Positions 24,934-33,383 of a stretch of 47,214 nucleotides of DNA are shown here, piece by piece (position 1 is the first letter of the stretch; the number at the start of each line of letters is the position of its first letter). The stretch spans positions 1-47,214 of the forward strand of contig JAFQIE010000046.1 of the NCBI GenBank assembly GCA_017397645.1, in the 5' to 3' direction. The notes beneath the pieces are model-generated. The model was not told the DNA's origin. It saw nothing but the letters and a program-made list of their open reading frames with translations, and made no database searches. The translations under genes were made by a program, and so were the position numbers. The stretch is from Lachnospiraceae bacterium (lineage in GTDB: Bacteria; Bacillota; Clostridia; Lachnospirales; Lachnospiraceae).

Positions 24934-25320
24934 TTACCGGGTACCGCCCGTGGTAGAGTTCGTGCCGTTTGTTACATCGCTGACGCCGTTTGTGACACCG
25001 TCTACGACATCTGCAGCGCCTTCGGTAACGCCGTCGACAACGTCAGCGGCGCCATTGGTAACACCGTCCACCACATCTTCTACAGCGCCTCCGACAGTAT
25101 CGTTGGTGATTGTGTCGCTTCCACTTGTAACACCGTTTACATTGTGGTTGACATCGCTGGTTGCGCTGGGAGTTGCCGGCTGGTTGGTTCCGGCCATGTC
25201 ACCGGAACCATGGGAGTTTTCATCGTTTCTTCCGGTACAAGCGGTAGCCATACACATGTAAGCCACCAACAGGCCCAATACCAGAAGCCTTTTGCCCTTA
25301 AAATTCTTTGTTTTTTTCAT
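24934..25320 (-). CDS. small lipoprotein with 11-residue repeats
   Basis: The 128-residue product has a basic N-terminus, a hydrophobic stretch and the lipobox MATAC, giving a lipidated Cys28. A Gly/Ser/Asn-rich linker follows. Then come three adjacent 11-residue repeats of the form D-V-V-D-G-V-T-N/E-G-A-A and a partial fourth (DNA 24964-25077). The 11-residue period with alternating Val and Asp suggests an amphipathic helix like those in LEA or apolipoprotein repeats. The start at 25320 has GGAGGATGCT upstream. Transcribed leftward, between dapB and the LytM-like gene. The function is unknown. Confidence 0.75.
   Translation of the reverse strand: MKKTKNFKGKRLLVLGLLVAYMCMATACTGRNDENSHGSGDMAGTNQPATPSATSDVNHNVNGVTSGSDTITNDTVGGAVEDVVDGVTNGAADVVDGVTEGAADVVDGVTNGVSDVTNGTNSTTGGTR
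24964..25077 (-). repeat. 33-base in-frame tandem repeats in the lipoprotein gene
   Basis: Units lie at 25045-25077, 25012-25044 and 24979-25011, plus a partial unit at 24964-24978. Synonymous differences between units show that the protein repeat is conserved more than the DNA. Confidence 0.8.
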
Positions 25321-25484
25321 AGCATCCTCCATTCTGATGAGCAAACTTAAAAATCAAACCTGGTTGCGTGAGACAACTTAGCCGATTTGTCATTAGTATG
25401 TGACGGCATATGGAAAATATGCAAAGAAAAAAATAAATGTTAAAAAATGGATATAATCCTGAAAACACGGAGGTAATCCAAAAG

Positions 25485-26210
25485 ATGGATAAAAAAGTAT
25501 TTATTATTACATCGGAAGAAGAAAACGCTAAGGTATATAAAATGCGTGTACATCCCTATGTGGTATACGGTGTGGTTTTAGCGTTCTGTATTTTACTTGG
25601 TGTGATGATTGGATATGCCATTTTCGAAAGTGAAATTTGGAATGCAAGCTTTCAGCAGACTGTGCGCTGGCAGGAGGATATGAAAGCTGTGCAGGCAGAA
25701 AAAGACAAAAAAATAGAAGAACTGACAGGTCAGATATCGGAATTGACGGTTCGGATAGCGGACTTGGAAGATCAAAACCAAGTGTTGACGGACAATCTCA
25801 GCGAAAAAATTGAAAGTGAAGCGGTCCTTGCAGCTAAAGTGGAGGCGGCATATCTGCCTACAGACTTTCCTCTGACCGGCGCAGCCACCATGAAGGAGGT
25901 GGATGGCGAGGAGCCGATGTGCGTGTTTACATCCTCATTGGATGGCGAAATGGTGATTGCCACTGCCCACGGCACGGTGATCGCAGTAAACGCGGATGCG
26001 GAATATGAGCAAAATGTTTGGATCGATCATGAAAATGGGTATGTAACCATATATCGAAGCAAAGGAGATATGAAGGTCCAAAAAGGTCAGAAGGTGACCA
26101 AAGGAACTACCTTGTTTATACAAGGAAAGGATCAGTCCGAAATGGGATATCAAATGATCAAGGATGGAGTTTATATCAATCCTACAGAAATGATGTCAGT
26201 GAATGGTTAA
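25485..26210 (+). CDS. membrane-anchored coiled-coil protein with degenerate LytM (M23) domain
   Basis: The 241-residue protein has one membrane segment (about 28-48), a coiled coil (about 62-112) and a C-terminal LytM-like beta domain (150-235). The fold-forming motifs are present (V.A..GTVIAV, WIDHENGYVTIY, VQKGQKVTKGTTLF). The zinc-binding residues of M23 peptidases are not: there is no HxxxD motif, and TIYRSK stands where an H-containing loop is expected. It is therefore probably not a peptidase but a scaffold or amidase activator, recalling SpoIIQ- or EnvC-like proteins. Start ATG 25485 lies ten bases after GGAGGT; a TTG-initiated longer frame from 25437 is less likely. Confidence 0.75.
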   Translation: MDKKVFIITSEEENAKVYKMRVHPYVVYGVVLAFCILLGVMIGYAIFESEIWNASFQQTVRWQEDMKAVQAEKDKKIEELTGQISELTVRIADLEDQNQVLTDNLSEKIESEAVLAAKVEAAYLPTDFPLTGAATMKEVDGEEPMCVFTSSLDGEMVIATAHGTVIAVNADAEYEQNVWIDHENGYVTIYRSKGDMKVQKGQKVTKGTTLFIQGKDQSEMGYQMIKDGVYINPTEMMSVNG

Positions 26211-26212
26211 AA

Positions 26213-26243
26213 AAAAGACGGGCCTCATTAAGGCTCGTCTTTT
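26213..26243. terminator. bidirectional terminator
   Basis: AAAAGACGGGCCT (26213-26225) pairs with AGGCTCGTCTTTT (26231-26243). A-rich and T-rich flanks serve both converging genes. It overlaps the end of the YerC-like gene. Confidence 0.88.
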
Positions 26244-26524
26244 GGCATTCTATCAAATACTAAATCATATCCGTCGTTGCCGTAGTTCACGGAGCGGTTC
26301 ACACGACTGATGGTAGCGGTGGAAGCACCGGTTTTTTCAGCAATCTCCAGATAAGTTCTTCTTTTTTTCAGCATCGCTGCGACCTCGAAACGCTGGGAGA
26401 GGGATAACAACTCATTTACCGTGCATAGGTCTTCAAAAAAACTATAGCACTCATCCCGGTTCTCCAGACACAGAATCGCATCAAACAGAAAGTCTACGGC
26501 TTCGGTTTTAATTTTCTTATTCAT
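26228..26524 (-). CDS. YerC/YecD-type TrpR-related regulator
   Basis: The 98-residue protein has the TrpR-like helical fold. DLCTVNELLSLSQRFEVAAML is followed by the helix-turn-helix TYLEIAEKTGASTATISRVNR, the hallmark of the YerC/YecD family. Members are small DNA-binding proteins of uncertain target; a link to tryptophan is not established. The start at 26524 has GAGGTGTTACAGA upstream, while an upstream TTG/CTG extension is unsupported. It is divergent from the substrate-binding protein gene, whose promoter region it might control (inference). Confidence 0.85.
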   Translation of the reverse strand: MNKKIKTEAVDFLFDAILCLENRDECYSFFEDLCTVNELLSLSQRFEVAAMLKKRRTYLEIAEKTGASTATISRVNRSVNYGNDGYDLVFDRMPKDEP

Positions 26525-26620
26525 TCTGTAACACCTCACTCAATTCTTCCCCAAAGGAAGTCCCTTACTTTTGCTATTTTACCATATTAAAGTTGTAAAG
26601 TAAAGACGTAAAAAAGGAAT

Positions 26621-26649
26621 TTAACATAATAAATTCGTTCTCATATAAT
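26621..26649 (+). promoter_or_regulatory. promoter for the substrate-binding protein gene
   Basis: TTAACA (26621-26626) and a perfect TATAAT (26644-26649) are separated by 17 bases. Confidence 0.8.
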
Positions 26650-26678
26650 ACAGTATCTAAAATGTAAGGAGAACGAAT
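26633..26678. promoter_or_regulatory. 10-base inverted repeat spanning the -10 and ribosome binding site
   Basis: ATTCGTTCTC (26633-26642, inside the promoter spacer) is the exact reverse complement of GAGAACGAAT (26669-26678, next to the start codon). Because the left arm is upstream of +1, this is more likely a DNA operator or two half-sites than an mRNA hairpin. Confidence 0.5.
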
Positions 26679-27695
26679 ATGAGATTATTCAGGTTGAAAC
26701 GAATGAAGGCAGTACTTTCCGCACTTGTTTTGGTGCTTACAGGATTGACGGCTTGTGGAAGTGCGCAGGAAGCGGGGGGAAAAGAAAAGGTAGTACTGAA
26801 TGAAGTGGCTCATTCTATTTTCTATGCACCCATGTATGTGGCAATTGAAGAAGGATACTTTGAGGAGGCCGGTATTGATCTTGAACTAGTCACAGGATTC
26901 GGCGCAGATAAAACCATGACGGCGTTACTTACGGGCGAAGCGGATATCGGGTTCATGGGCTGTGAAAGTACCGTGTATACTTATGTGGGGGGAAATGAGG
27001 ATTATGCGGTGAACTTTGCCCAATTGACACAAAGAGCGGGTAACTTCCTGGTGTCCAGGACTCCCATGGATAGCTTTTCCTGGGATATGCTGAAGGGAAA
27101 AGACGTATTAGGCGGCAGGGCAGGAGGTATGCCCCAGATGGTGTTTGAGTTTATTTTATTAAAAAATGGAATTGACCCTAAAACAGATGTCAATATCGAC
27201 CAGAGCATTGATTTTGGTTCTACCGCTGCGGCATTTTCCGGTGGTCAGGGGGATTTCACCGTAGAGTTTGAGCCCCATGCAACCTTGTTGGAGGAAAAAA
27301 AGGATGGCTATGTGGTGGCATCTTTGGGTGAAGATTCCGGTTATGTGCCTTATACCTCTTTTTCTGCAAAGCGTAGCTTTATCGAAGAGAAGCCACAGGT
27401 GATACAGGCGTTTACCGATGCACTGCAAAAAGGTATGGACTATGTGCAGACTCATTCGGCGGAGGAAATAGCCAAGGTAATTGCACCTCAGTTTCCGGAG
27501 ACGAATTTTGATACACTCACTACGATTATTGACAGGTACCATAAACAGGATACTTGGAAGGAAAATCTTGTGTTTGAAAAGAATGCTTTTGATTTGCTCA
27601 AAAACATTCTCAGAACAAGTGGCGTTTTGGAAGAAGATGTTCCCTACGAAGATTTAGTGGTTACAGATTTTGCAAAAAAAGCAGTAGAAAATTAA
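26679..27695 (+). CDS. NMT1/THI5-type ABC transporter substrate-binding lipoprotein
   Basis: The 338-residue periplasmic-binding-protein-like lipoprotein has a signal peptide and lipobox ending at Cys26 (GLTACG). The mature part opens with VVLNEVAHSIFYAPMYVAIEEGYFEEAGIDLELV, typical of the NMT1/SsuA/ThiY group that binds thiamine precursors, sulfonates, nitrate or aromatic compounds. The ligand cannot be told from sequence. No permease or ATPase gene is adjacent, so it must work with transporter parts encoded elsewhere. The ribosome binding site is AAGGAGAACGAAT. Confidence 0.85.
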   Translation: MRLFRLKRMKAVLSALVLVLTGLTACGSAQEAGGKEKVVLNEVAHSIFYAPMYVAIEEGYFEEAGIDLELVTGFGADKTMTALLTGEADIGFMGCESTVYTYVGGNEDYAVNFAQLTQRAGNFLVSRTPMDSFSWDMLKGKDVLGGRAGGMPQMVFEFILLKNGIDPKTDVNIDQSIDFGSTAAAFSGGQGDFTVEFEPHATLLEEKKDGYVVASLGEDSGYVPYTSFSAKRSFIEEKPQVIQAFTDALQKGMDYVQTHSAEEIAKVIAPQFPETNFDTLTTIIDRYHKQDTWKENLVFEKNAFDLLKNILRTSGVLEEDVPYEDLVVTDFAKKAVEN

Positions 27696-27707
27696 ACCGA
27701 AAATCTA

Positions 27708-27736
27708 TTGAGATAATGAGGAATAATTGGTACAAT
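27708..27736 (+). promoter_or_regulatory. putative promoter for pcrA
   Basis: TTGAGA (27708-27713) and TACAAT (27731-27736) are separated by 17 bases. Confidence 0.65.
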
Positions 27737-27828
27737 AGTTTCACGGTTGAATTGTTATAAAAACGTTGATGAGAAGGTACAAACGCAGTGTTGCCAATAG
27801 GGTATCTGCATAAGATGAAGGAGTATAC

Positions 27829-30102
27829 ATGGGACTTTACGATGCATTGAATAAAGAACAGAAAAAGGCGGTTTGTCAGGTGGAGGGTCCCCTTCTTATC
27901 CTGGCCGGAGCAGGAAGCGGTAAGACCCGTGTTTTGACCCATAGAATCGCGTATATGATAGATGAGATGGGGATTAGCCCCTGGAATATTTTGGCAATTA
28001 CTTTTACCAATAAAGCTGCCGGAGAGATGCGTGAGAGAGTGGATAGAATGGTGGAATTTGGCGCGGACCAGGTCTGGGTCTTGACCTTTCACTCCGCTTG
28101 CCTGCGCATCCTACGCCGGCACATTGACAGATTGGGATTTGACAATGGTTTTGCCATCTACGATACAGATGACCAAAAGGCGGTTATCAAGACGGTATGC
28201 AAGCACTTGAATATCGACACCAAGGCCTATAAGGAAAGAACTTTGCTTGGCGCAATTTCTTCCGCAAAGGACGAACTAATCAGTGTAGAAGAATATGCTA
28301 TGAAGGCGCAGGGAGATTATTCTAAGGCTGTGTATGCGAAGGTTTATCGTGAATATCAGGATACGCTGAAAAAGAACAACGCACTGGATTTTGATGACAT
28401 CATTGTGAAAACAGTGGAGTTGTTTAAGGCATGTCCGGAGATTTTGGATTCTTATCAGGAAAGATTCCGATATATCTGTGTAGACGAATACCAGGATACC
28501 AATACCGCGCAGTTTGAGCTGGTCCGCATGCTGGCAGGTAAATACAGAAATCTATGTGTGGTGGGAGACGACGACCAGTCCATCTATAAATTCCGTGGCG
28601 CTAATATCAAGAACATTCTGGATTTTGAACAGCATTTTCCGGATGCAGTGGTCATAAAATTAGAGCAAAACTACCGTTCTACACAGTCGATTTTGGATGC
28701 TGCCAACGCTGTGATTGGTAACAATGTAGGTAGAAAGGACAAGTCTCTTTGGACCTCCAAGGGCAGCGGAGACCGTATTCATTTCAGACAATTTGACAAT
28801 GCCTACGAGGAGGCAGAATACATTGCCCGCGATATCGTGAAAAAGACAAAAAACGGAAATGCATCCTACGGTGAATGTGCCGTGTTATTCCGCACCAACG
28901 CCCAGGCGCGTCTTTTGGAAGAACGAATGATTATGGAAGGCATTCCATACAATGTGGTGGGAGGGACCAACTTTTATTCCCGTATGGAAGTAAAGGATGT
29001 TTTGGCTTATCTGAAAACCATAGATAATGCAAGAGATGATGTGGCGGTAAAACGTATTATTAATGTGCCCAAAAGAGGTATAGGAAATGCCACATTAGAT
29101 AAATTAGACGCGTATGCCTTTGCAGAGGGTACATCTTTGTATGGTGCTATGGAAGTAGCAAAGAGCGTGGATGCCTTGTCCAAGGTGGCGGGTAAAATCA
29201 GACCTTTTGTGGAGTTGATTGCTGAGGCAAGAAGACATTCTACGGAGATGACTGTGGCTGAATTAATCAGGTATTTACTGGAACAGTTAAACTACGCAGA
29301 ATACTTAGAAGAATATGATAGTGATTCTGCGGAAGACAGAATGGAAAACGTAGAAGAATTGATTGCAAAAGCCATCAGCTACTGGGAAAATGCGGAAAGT
29401 CCATCATTGACCGGGTTTTTGGAAGATGTGGCATTGGTGGCAGACATCGACACTGTGGAGGATGGAGATAACAGGGTACTTTTGATGACCTTGCATTCTG
29501 CAAAGGGATTGGAATTCCCTTATGTATATTTGTCGGGAATGGAGGACGGACTCTTCCCCAGTTTTATGTCGATTGCATCGGACGACGTCACTGATCTGGA
29601 AGAGGAGAGACGCCTTGCTTATGTGGGTATCACCAGAGCTATGGAGGATTTGACAATGACCTGTGCCAAGTCCCGCATGACCCATGGCGAGATACAATAC
29701 AACGCCATCAGCCGATTTGTCAGGGAAATTCCTTCAGACTTGATGGATGAAGTGGTTCCGACACCGAAGAAAAAGATAGACTTTGCGGATGATTATCTGG
29801 GTTTTGATACCAGACCGAGAGCAACGGTGCGTCCCAAGGTTACAGCACAGGCGGACAAACCTTTTATTGCCAAGGGAATCGGTAGCCTGAATCAGTTGGC
29901 AGGTATATCGAAAGGAGTGCCTGCGCAGACGGATACGGAGATTCACTACGCTGTAGGCGACAGAGTAAAGCATATTAAGTTTGGCGAGGGTACAGTGCTT
30001 GGTCTTGTCAGAGAACCCAGGGACTATAAGGTGACAGTGGATTTTGACAACGCAGGACAGAAGATTATGTATGCGTCCTTTGCAAAACTGAAAAAAATAT
30101 AA
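27829..30102 (+). CDS. pcrA: UvrD/PcrA family ATP-dependent DNA helicase
   Basis: The 757-residue superfamily 1A helicase works in repair and replication-fork upkeep. It has the Q motif LNKEQKKAV (7-15), Walker A AGAGSGKT (26-33), motif II VDEYQDTN, QNYRST, and motif VI GITRAMEDL. The C-terminal YAVGDRVKHIKFGEGTVLG is the small domain that binds RNA polymerase in PcrA, which supports PcrA over other UvrD-like helicases. The length is normal. A small membrane protein gene and rlmD follow. Confidence 0.95.
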   Translation: MGLYDALNKEQKKAVCQVEGPLLILAGAGSGKTRVLTHRIAYMIDEMGISPWNILAITFTNKAAGEMRERVDRMVEFGADQVWVLTFHSACLRILRRHIDRLGFDNGFAIYDTDDQKAVIKTVCKHLNIDTKAYKERTLLGAISSAKDELISVEEYAMKAQGDYSKAVYAKVYREYQDTLKKNNALDFDDIIVKTVELFKACPEILDSYQERFRYICVDEYQDTNTAQFELVRMLAGKYRNLCVVGDDDQSIYKFRGANIKNILDFEQHFPDAVVIKLEQNYRSTQSILDAANAVIGNNVGRKDKSLWTSKGSGDRIHFRQFDNAYEEAEYIARDIVKKTKNGNASYGECAVLFRTNAQARLLEERMIMEGIPYNVVGGTNFYSRMEVKDVLAYLKTIDNARDDVAVKRIINVPKRGIGNATLDKLDAYAFAEGTSLYGAMEVAKSVDALSKVAGKIRPFVELIAEARRHSTEMTVAELIRYLLEQLNYAEYLEEYDSDSAEDRMENVEELIAKAISYWENAESPSLTGFLEDVALVADIDTVEDGDNRVLLMTLHSAKGLEFPYVYLSGMEDGLFPSFMSIASDDVTDLEEERRLAYVGITRAMEDLTMTCAKSRMTHGEIQYNAISRFVREIPSDLMDEVVPTPKKKIDFADDYLGFDTRPRATVRPKVTAQADKPFIAKGIGSLNQLAGISKGVPAQTDTEIHYAVGDRVKHIKFGEGTVLGLVREPRDYKVTVDFDNAGQKIMYASFAKLKKI

Positions 30103-30186
30103 ATGTTAAAAAGAATGAAATATATGCAAAAGTTGTAGTAAAAGCGAAGTTTTTGTGTTATACTAAAGCAAGCGGAGGTGGCAAAT

Positions 30187-30429
30187 ATGAGTAGATTAGA
30201 AAATTTAATGGAAATGACGAAATTAAATGAGCTTATCGGCAAAAAAGTGAAGAAAAATACTCTTTGGGCGATTCTGGCAGTCGTTGGAGTTATTGCAGCA
30301 ATCGCAGGCGTTTGCTATGCTATATATCGTCGTCGTAATGCAGAATACTTGGCAGAGTTTGACGATGAATTCTTTGATGAATGCGAAGACGCAGAGGATG
30401 AACTCTTCGTAGATGAGGGAGAAAACTAA
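30187..30429 (+). CDS. small single-span membrane protein with acidic tail
   Basis: The 80-residue protein has a charged N-terminus, one membrane helix (about 23-46, WAILAVVGVIAAIAGVCYAIY), a short basic stop-transfer RRR, and a strongly acidic C-terminal tail. ATG 30187 is preferred over GTG 30178 because AGCGGAGGTGGCAAAT lies immediately upstream. It ends three bases before rlmD and is probably co-transcribed with it. No family is recognised with confidence. The acidic tail would face the cytoplasm if the basic residues stay inside. Confidence 0.75.
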   Translation: MSRLENLMEMTKLNELIGKKVKKNTLWAILAVVGVIAAIAGVCYAIYRRRNAEYLAEFDDEFFDECEDAEDELFVDEGEN

Positions 30430-30432
30430 ACA

Positions 30433-31878
30433 ATGAAAAAAGGACAGGTATGTGAAGGTATTGTCCGCAGGGTAGATTTTCCTAATAAGGGTATCGTGGA
30501 AACCGACGAGGGAACGGCTGTGGTCAAAACAGGACTGCCTGGTCAAAAGGTTAAGTTTATAGTGAATAAAATGAAGAATGGGAAGGCGGAAGGCCGATTA
30601 CTGGAGGTGTTGGAGAAATCCCCTTTGGAGACAGGTCATCCGTGTTCCCATTTTGGATTATGTGGCGGATGCAATTATTTATCCATGCCTTATCAGGAAC
30701 AACTTGCCATCAAAGAAGACCAGGTGAAACGATTATTAGACAGGGTGCTTTCCAAGCAAGAAAGGTCCTGGCAGTGGGAGGGCATCAAAGGAAGCCCTGC
30801 CGAATACGAATATCGCAATAAAATGGAGTTTTCTTTCGGCGACGAGGTGAAGGATGGCCCTCTTGCGCTTGGTATGCACAAAAGAGGTAGCTTTTACGAT
30901 GTAGTGACAGTGGAAGACTGTCGCATTGTGGACGCCGACTATCGCCTGATTTTGAAGACGGTGAGGGATTATTTTGACGCTAACGGTGTATCATTTCACC
31001 ATAAAATGAGCCACCAGGGGTTTCTGCGTCATTTGTTGGTTCGCAAGGCGTCTAAAACCGGCGAAATCTTAGTGGCATTGGTAACTAGTTCGCAGAACCC
31101 GGAGGGACATGCAGTACAGGAGTTGATTACCGGTTTTAAGGATTTACTTCTGGGGTTAGAACAGACAAACCAATTAAAAGGCAAAATTGCCGGCATATTA
31201 CATATCATCAATGATTCTTTGGCTGACGTAGTACAAAGCGACCACACGGAAGTGCTATACGGACAAGAATACTTCTTTGAAGAATTGCTGGGATTGAAGT
31301 TTAAGATTTCCACCTTTTCTTTCTTCCAGACCAATTCCCACAGCGCGGAAGTGCTGTACGAAACGGTGCGGGAGTATGTGGGAGATATTCAGGAGACCGG
31401 TACAAGTGATAAGGTAGTATTTGATTTATATAGCGGTACCGGCACCATAGCCCAATTGATGGCACCCGCAGCGAAAAAAGTAGTAGGTGTGGAAATCGTA
31501 GAAGAAGCCGTGGAAGTAGCTAAGAAGAATGCTGCAGAAAATGGGCTGACCAACTGTGAGTTTATCGCCGGCGATGTATTGAAAGTGTTGGATGAGATTC
31601 CGGAAAAACCGGACCTGATTATACTGGATCCACCCAGAGATGGCTGTCACCCCAAAGTGTTACCGAAAATATTGGGCTACGGGGTAGAAAAAATCGTCTA
31701 TGTTTCTTGCAAACCCACAAGCCTTGTGAGGGACTTGGAAGTGTTCCTAGAGCAGGGATATGTAGTGGAAAAAGCAGTGGCCGTGGACCAATTCCCTTGG
31801 ACGGCAAATATCGAAGTCGTGAGCCTTTTGCAGCGAATGAATAACACCCGAGAAAAAACGAGTACTTTTGATGTATAG
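30433..31878 (+). CDS. rlmD: 23S rRNA (uracil-5-)-methyltransferase, RumA/RlmD family
   Basis: The 481-residue SAM-dependent enzyme makes 5-methyluridine in 23S rRNA (or in tRNA in some relatives, so the exact site is open). An N-terminal TRAM domain (1-60) binds RNA. Cysteines at 71, 77 and 80 (CSHFGLCGGC), with a fourth in VEDCRIVD, bind an iron-sulfur cluster. The SAM motif is VFDLYSGTGTIAQL, and the nucleophile is the Cys in VYVSCKPTSLVRDL. It directly follows the small membrane protein gene. Confidence 0.92.
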   Translation: MKKGQVCEGIVRRVDFPNKGIVETDEGTAVVKTGLPGQKVKFIVNKMKNGKAEGRLLEVLEKSPLETGHPCSHFGLCGGCNYLSMPYQEQLAIKEDQVKRLLDRVLSKQERSWQWEGIKGSPAEYEYRNKMEFSFGDEVKDGPLALGMHKRGSFYDVVTVEDCRIVDADYRLILKTVRDYFDANGVSFHHKMSHQGFLRHLLVRKASKTGEILVALVTSSQNPEGHAVQELITGFKDLLLGLEQTNQLKGKIAGILHIINDSLADVVQSDHTEVLYGQEYFFEELLGLKFKISTFSFFQTNSHSAEVLYETVREYVGDIQETGTSDKVVFDLYSGTGTIAQLMAPAAKKVVGVEIVEEAVEVAKKNAAENGLTNCEFIAGDVLKVLDEIPEKPDLIILDPPRDGCHPKVLPKILGYGVEKIVYVSCKPTSLVRDLEVFLEQGYVVEKAVAVDQFPWTANIEVVSLLQRMNNTREKTSTFDV

Positions 31879-31921
31879 GTGGAGGATTACCACAGGGTCA
31901 AGAACGAAGGGAGATAGTTTT

Positions 31922-33256
31922 ATGGCGGAAAGTCAAAACATCGAATATAAGGAATCCTGGCGGGATGAATATCTGAAATGGATTTGCGGATTTGCCAATG
32001 CTCAGGGTGGAATCATTTACATCGGTATTGATGATGCAGGGAATGTTGTCGGTGTGAAGGATGTTAAAAAGTTAATGGAAGATATTCCGAATAAGATACA
32101 GTCGGGGCTGGGTATTATTGCAGACGTAAATAAACATACGAAGGAAGGGAAAGACTATCTTGAAATAAAGGTTGACCCGAGCTCATTTCCCGTCAGTTAT
32201 CATGGTGAGTTTCATTATCGGAGTGGTGCAACCAAGCAGCAGTTGACTGGAATTGCTCTGACGGAATTTATTACGAAAAAGACCGGTGTTAGGTGGGAAG
32301 ATGTAACGGTCGATGGAATTACCGTTGACGACCTGGATGCGGAAAGTTTTAAGATATTCAGGAGAGAGGCGCTTCGAAGCAAGCGGATGAATGAGGCCGA
32401 ACTTAATATTTCAAATGAGGAACTTCTGTCCAAGTTGAAACTTTTATCTAATGGTAAACTGAAACGTTCTGCGGTGCTGTTGTTCTATGATAATCCGAGT
32501 GTTGTTCAGGTCGGAAGTTTCGTTAAAATTGGCAAATTTGCACATGGAACAGTGGAGTACCATGATGATCTTGAAGGCTCGCTTATATCTACGGCAGATA
32601 AAGTTGTGGATCTAATTTATCTCAAGTATTTGAAGGCAAAAATAACATATGAGCACGATCGGCGTGTAGAGACATATCCTTTTGCGCGGAACGCCATCCG
32701 CGAAGCGATTTATAATGCCATTGCTCATAACTGTTACATGTATGGTACTCCGATACAGATACGGATCGAGGAAGAGCAGATTATTATAAGCAACCGTTGC
32801 ATCCTTCCTGAGGGATGGACGGCGGAGACTTTGATGAAGCCACATGATTCCATCCCATATAATCCTGATATTGCCAATGTATTTTACAGAGCTGGATATA
32901 TCGAAAACTGGGGACAGGGTATTCAAAAGATCTGTGATGAGTGCATCGCATTAGGGGCGGAACTCCCTAAATATGAAATGATTGGAACAGGACTCAGAGT
33001 ACATTTCCCGGCGCTTAAGAGCGCGCTTATAGATTGGCCGAAATTTCCAAAGGATCAGCCTGATACTTTGGGTGATACTTTGGCGGATATAATAATAGCA
33101 TTGCTAAAAGAGGATTCTTCAATGAAACAGGAGACTCTGGCGGAAAAAGCAAAAGTGTCAATTGCGTCCATTAAGCGAACTATGAAGATACTTTCGGATA
33201 CAAAGAAAGTTGTCCGAAAAGGTGGTAAGCGCTATGGATATTGGGAAGTGAGATGA
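31922..33256 (+). CDS. Schlafen/AlbA_2-domain ATP-binding protein with winged helix (RecG-like regulator family)
   Basis: The 444-residue protein opens with an AlbA_2 domain (IEYKESWRDEYLKWICGFANAQGGIIYIGI). A GHKL-type ATP-binding part follows (AIREAIYNAIAHNCYMYG, around residue 260). The C-terminus is a winged helix (MKQETLAEKAKVSIASIKRTMKIL). Such proteins are often mislabelled RecG-like and are frequent in mobile or accessory DNA; roles proposed include transcription control and phage defence. ATG 31922 has GAAGGGAGATAG upstream, whereas a longer frame from 31868 overlaps rlmD. Its looser, more AT-rich codon use differs from rlmD, consistent with acquisition (inference). Confidence 0.8.
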   Translation: MAESQNIEYKESWRDEYLKWICGFANAQGGIIYIGIDDAGNVVGVKDVKKLMEDIPNKIQSGLGIIADVNKHTKEGKDYLEIKVDPSSFPVSYHGEFHYRSGATKQQLTGIALTEFITKKTGVRWEDVTVDGITVDDLDAESFKIFRREALRSKRMNEAELNISNEELLSKLKLLSNGKLKRSAVLLFYDNPSVVQVGSFVKIGKFAHGTVEYHDDLEGSLISTADKVVDLIYLKYLKAKITYEHDRRVETYPFARNAIREAIYNAIAHNCYMYGTPIQIRIEEEQIIISNRCILPEGWTAETLMKPHDSIPYNPDIANVFYRAGYIENWGQGIQKICDECIALGAELPKYEMIGTGLRVHFPALKSALIDWPKFPKDQPDTLGDTLADIIIALLKEDSSMKQETLAEKAKVSIASIKRTMKILSDTKKVVRKGGKRYGYWEVR

Positions 33257-33383
33257 ATCAAGATTATGAAGGTAGAGTGATTGTACCGATAAGTGGTCAT
33301 GGGAAAGGGAAATATAGATTTAAATAATACTTGATTGATAAGGCTACGAAAAAGTGCTGACAAGACAGTAAAGGGAGAAACGA

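Noticed and set aside
24925-25350. Rightward open frames of 103 and 141 codons opposite the repeat lipoprotein gene
   Set aside because: They mirror the 33-base repeats of the real leftward gene, which has a signal peptide, lipobox and ribosome binding site.
26633-26678. mRNA hairpin hiding the ribosome binding site
   Set aside because: The left arm is upstream of the predicted transcription start, so it would not be in the transcript; a DNA operator is a better reading.
26679-27695. Complete ABC importer locus
   Set aside because: Only the binding protein is present; no permease or ATPase gene is found on either side.
31922-33256. RecG helicase
   Set aside because: No helicase motifs are present; the AlbA_2, GHKL-like and winged-helix parts show it is the regulator-like family often mislabelled as RecG-like.
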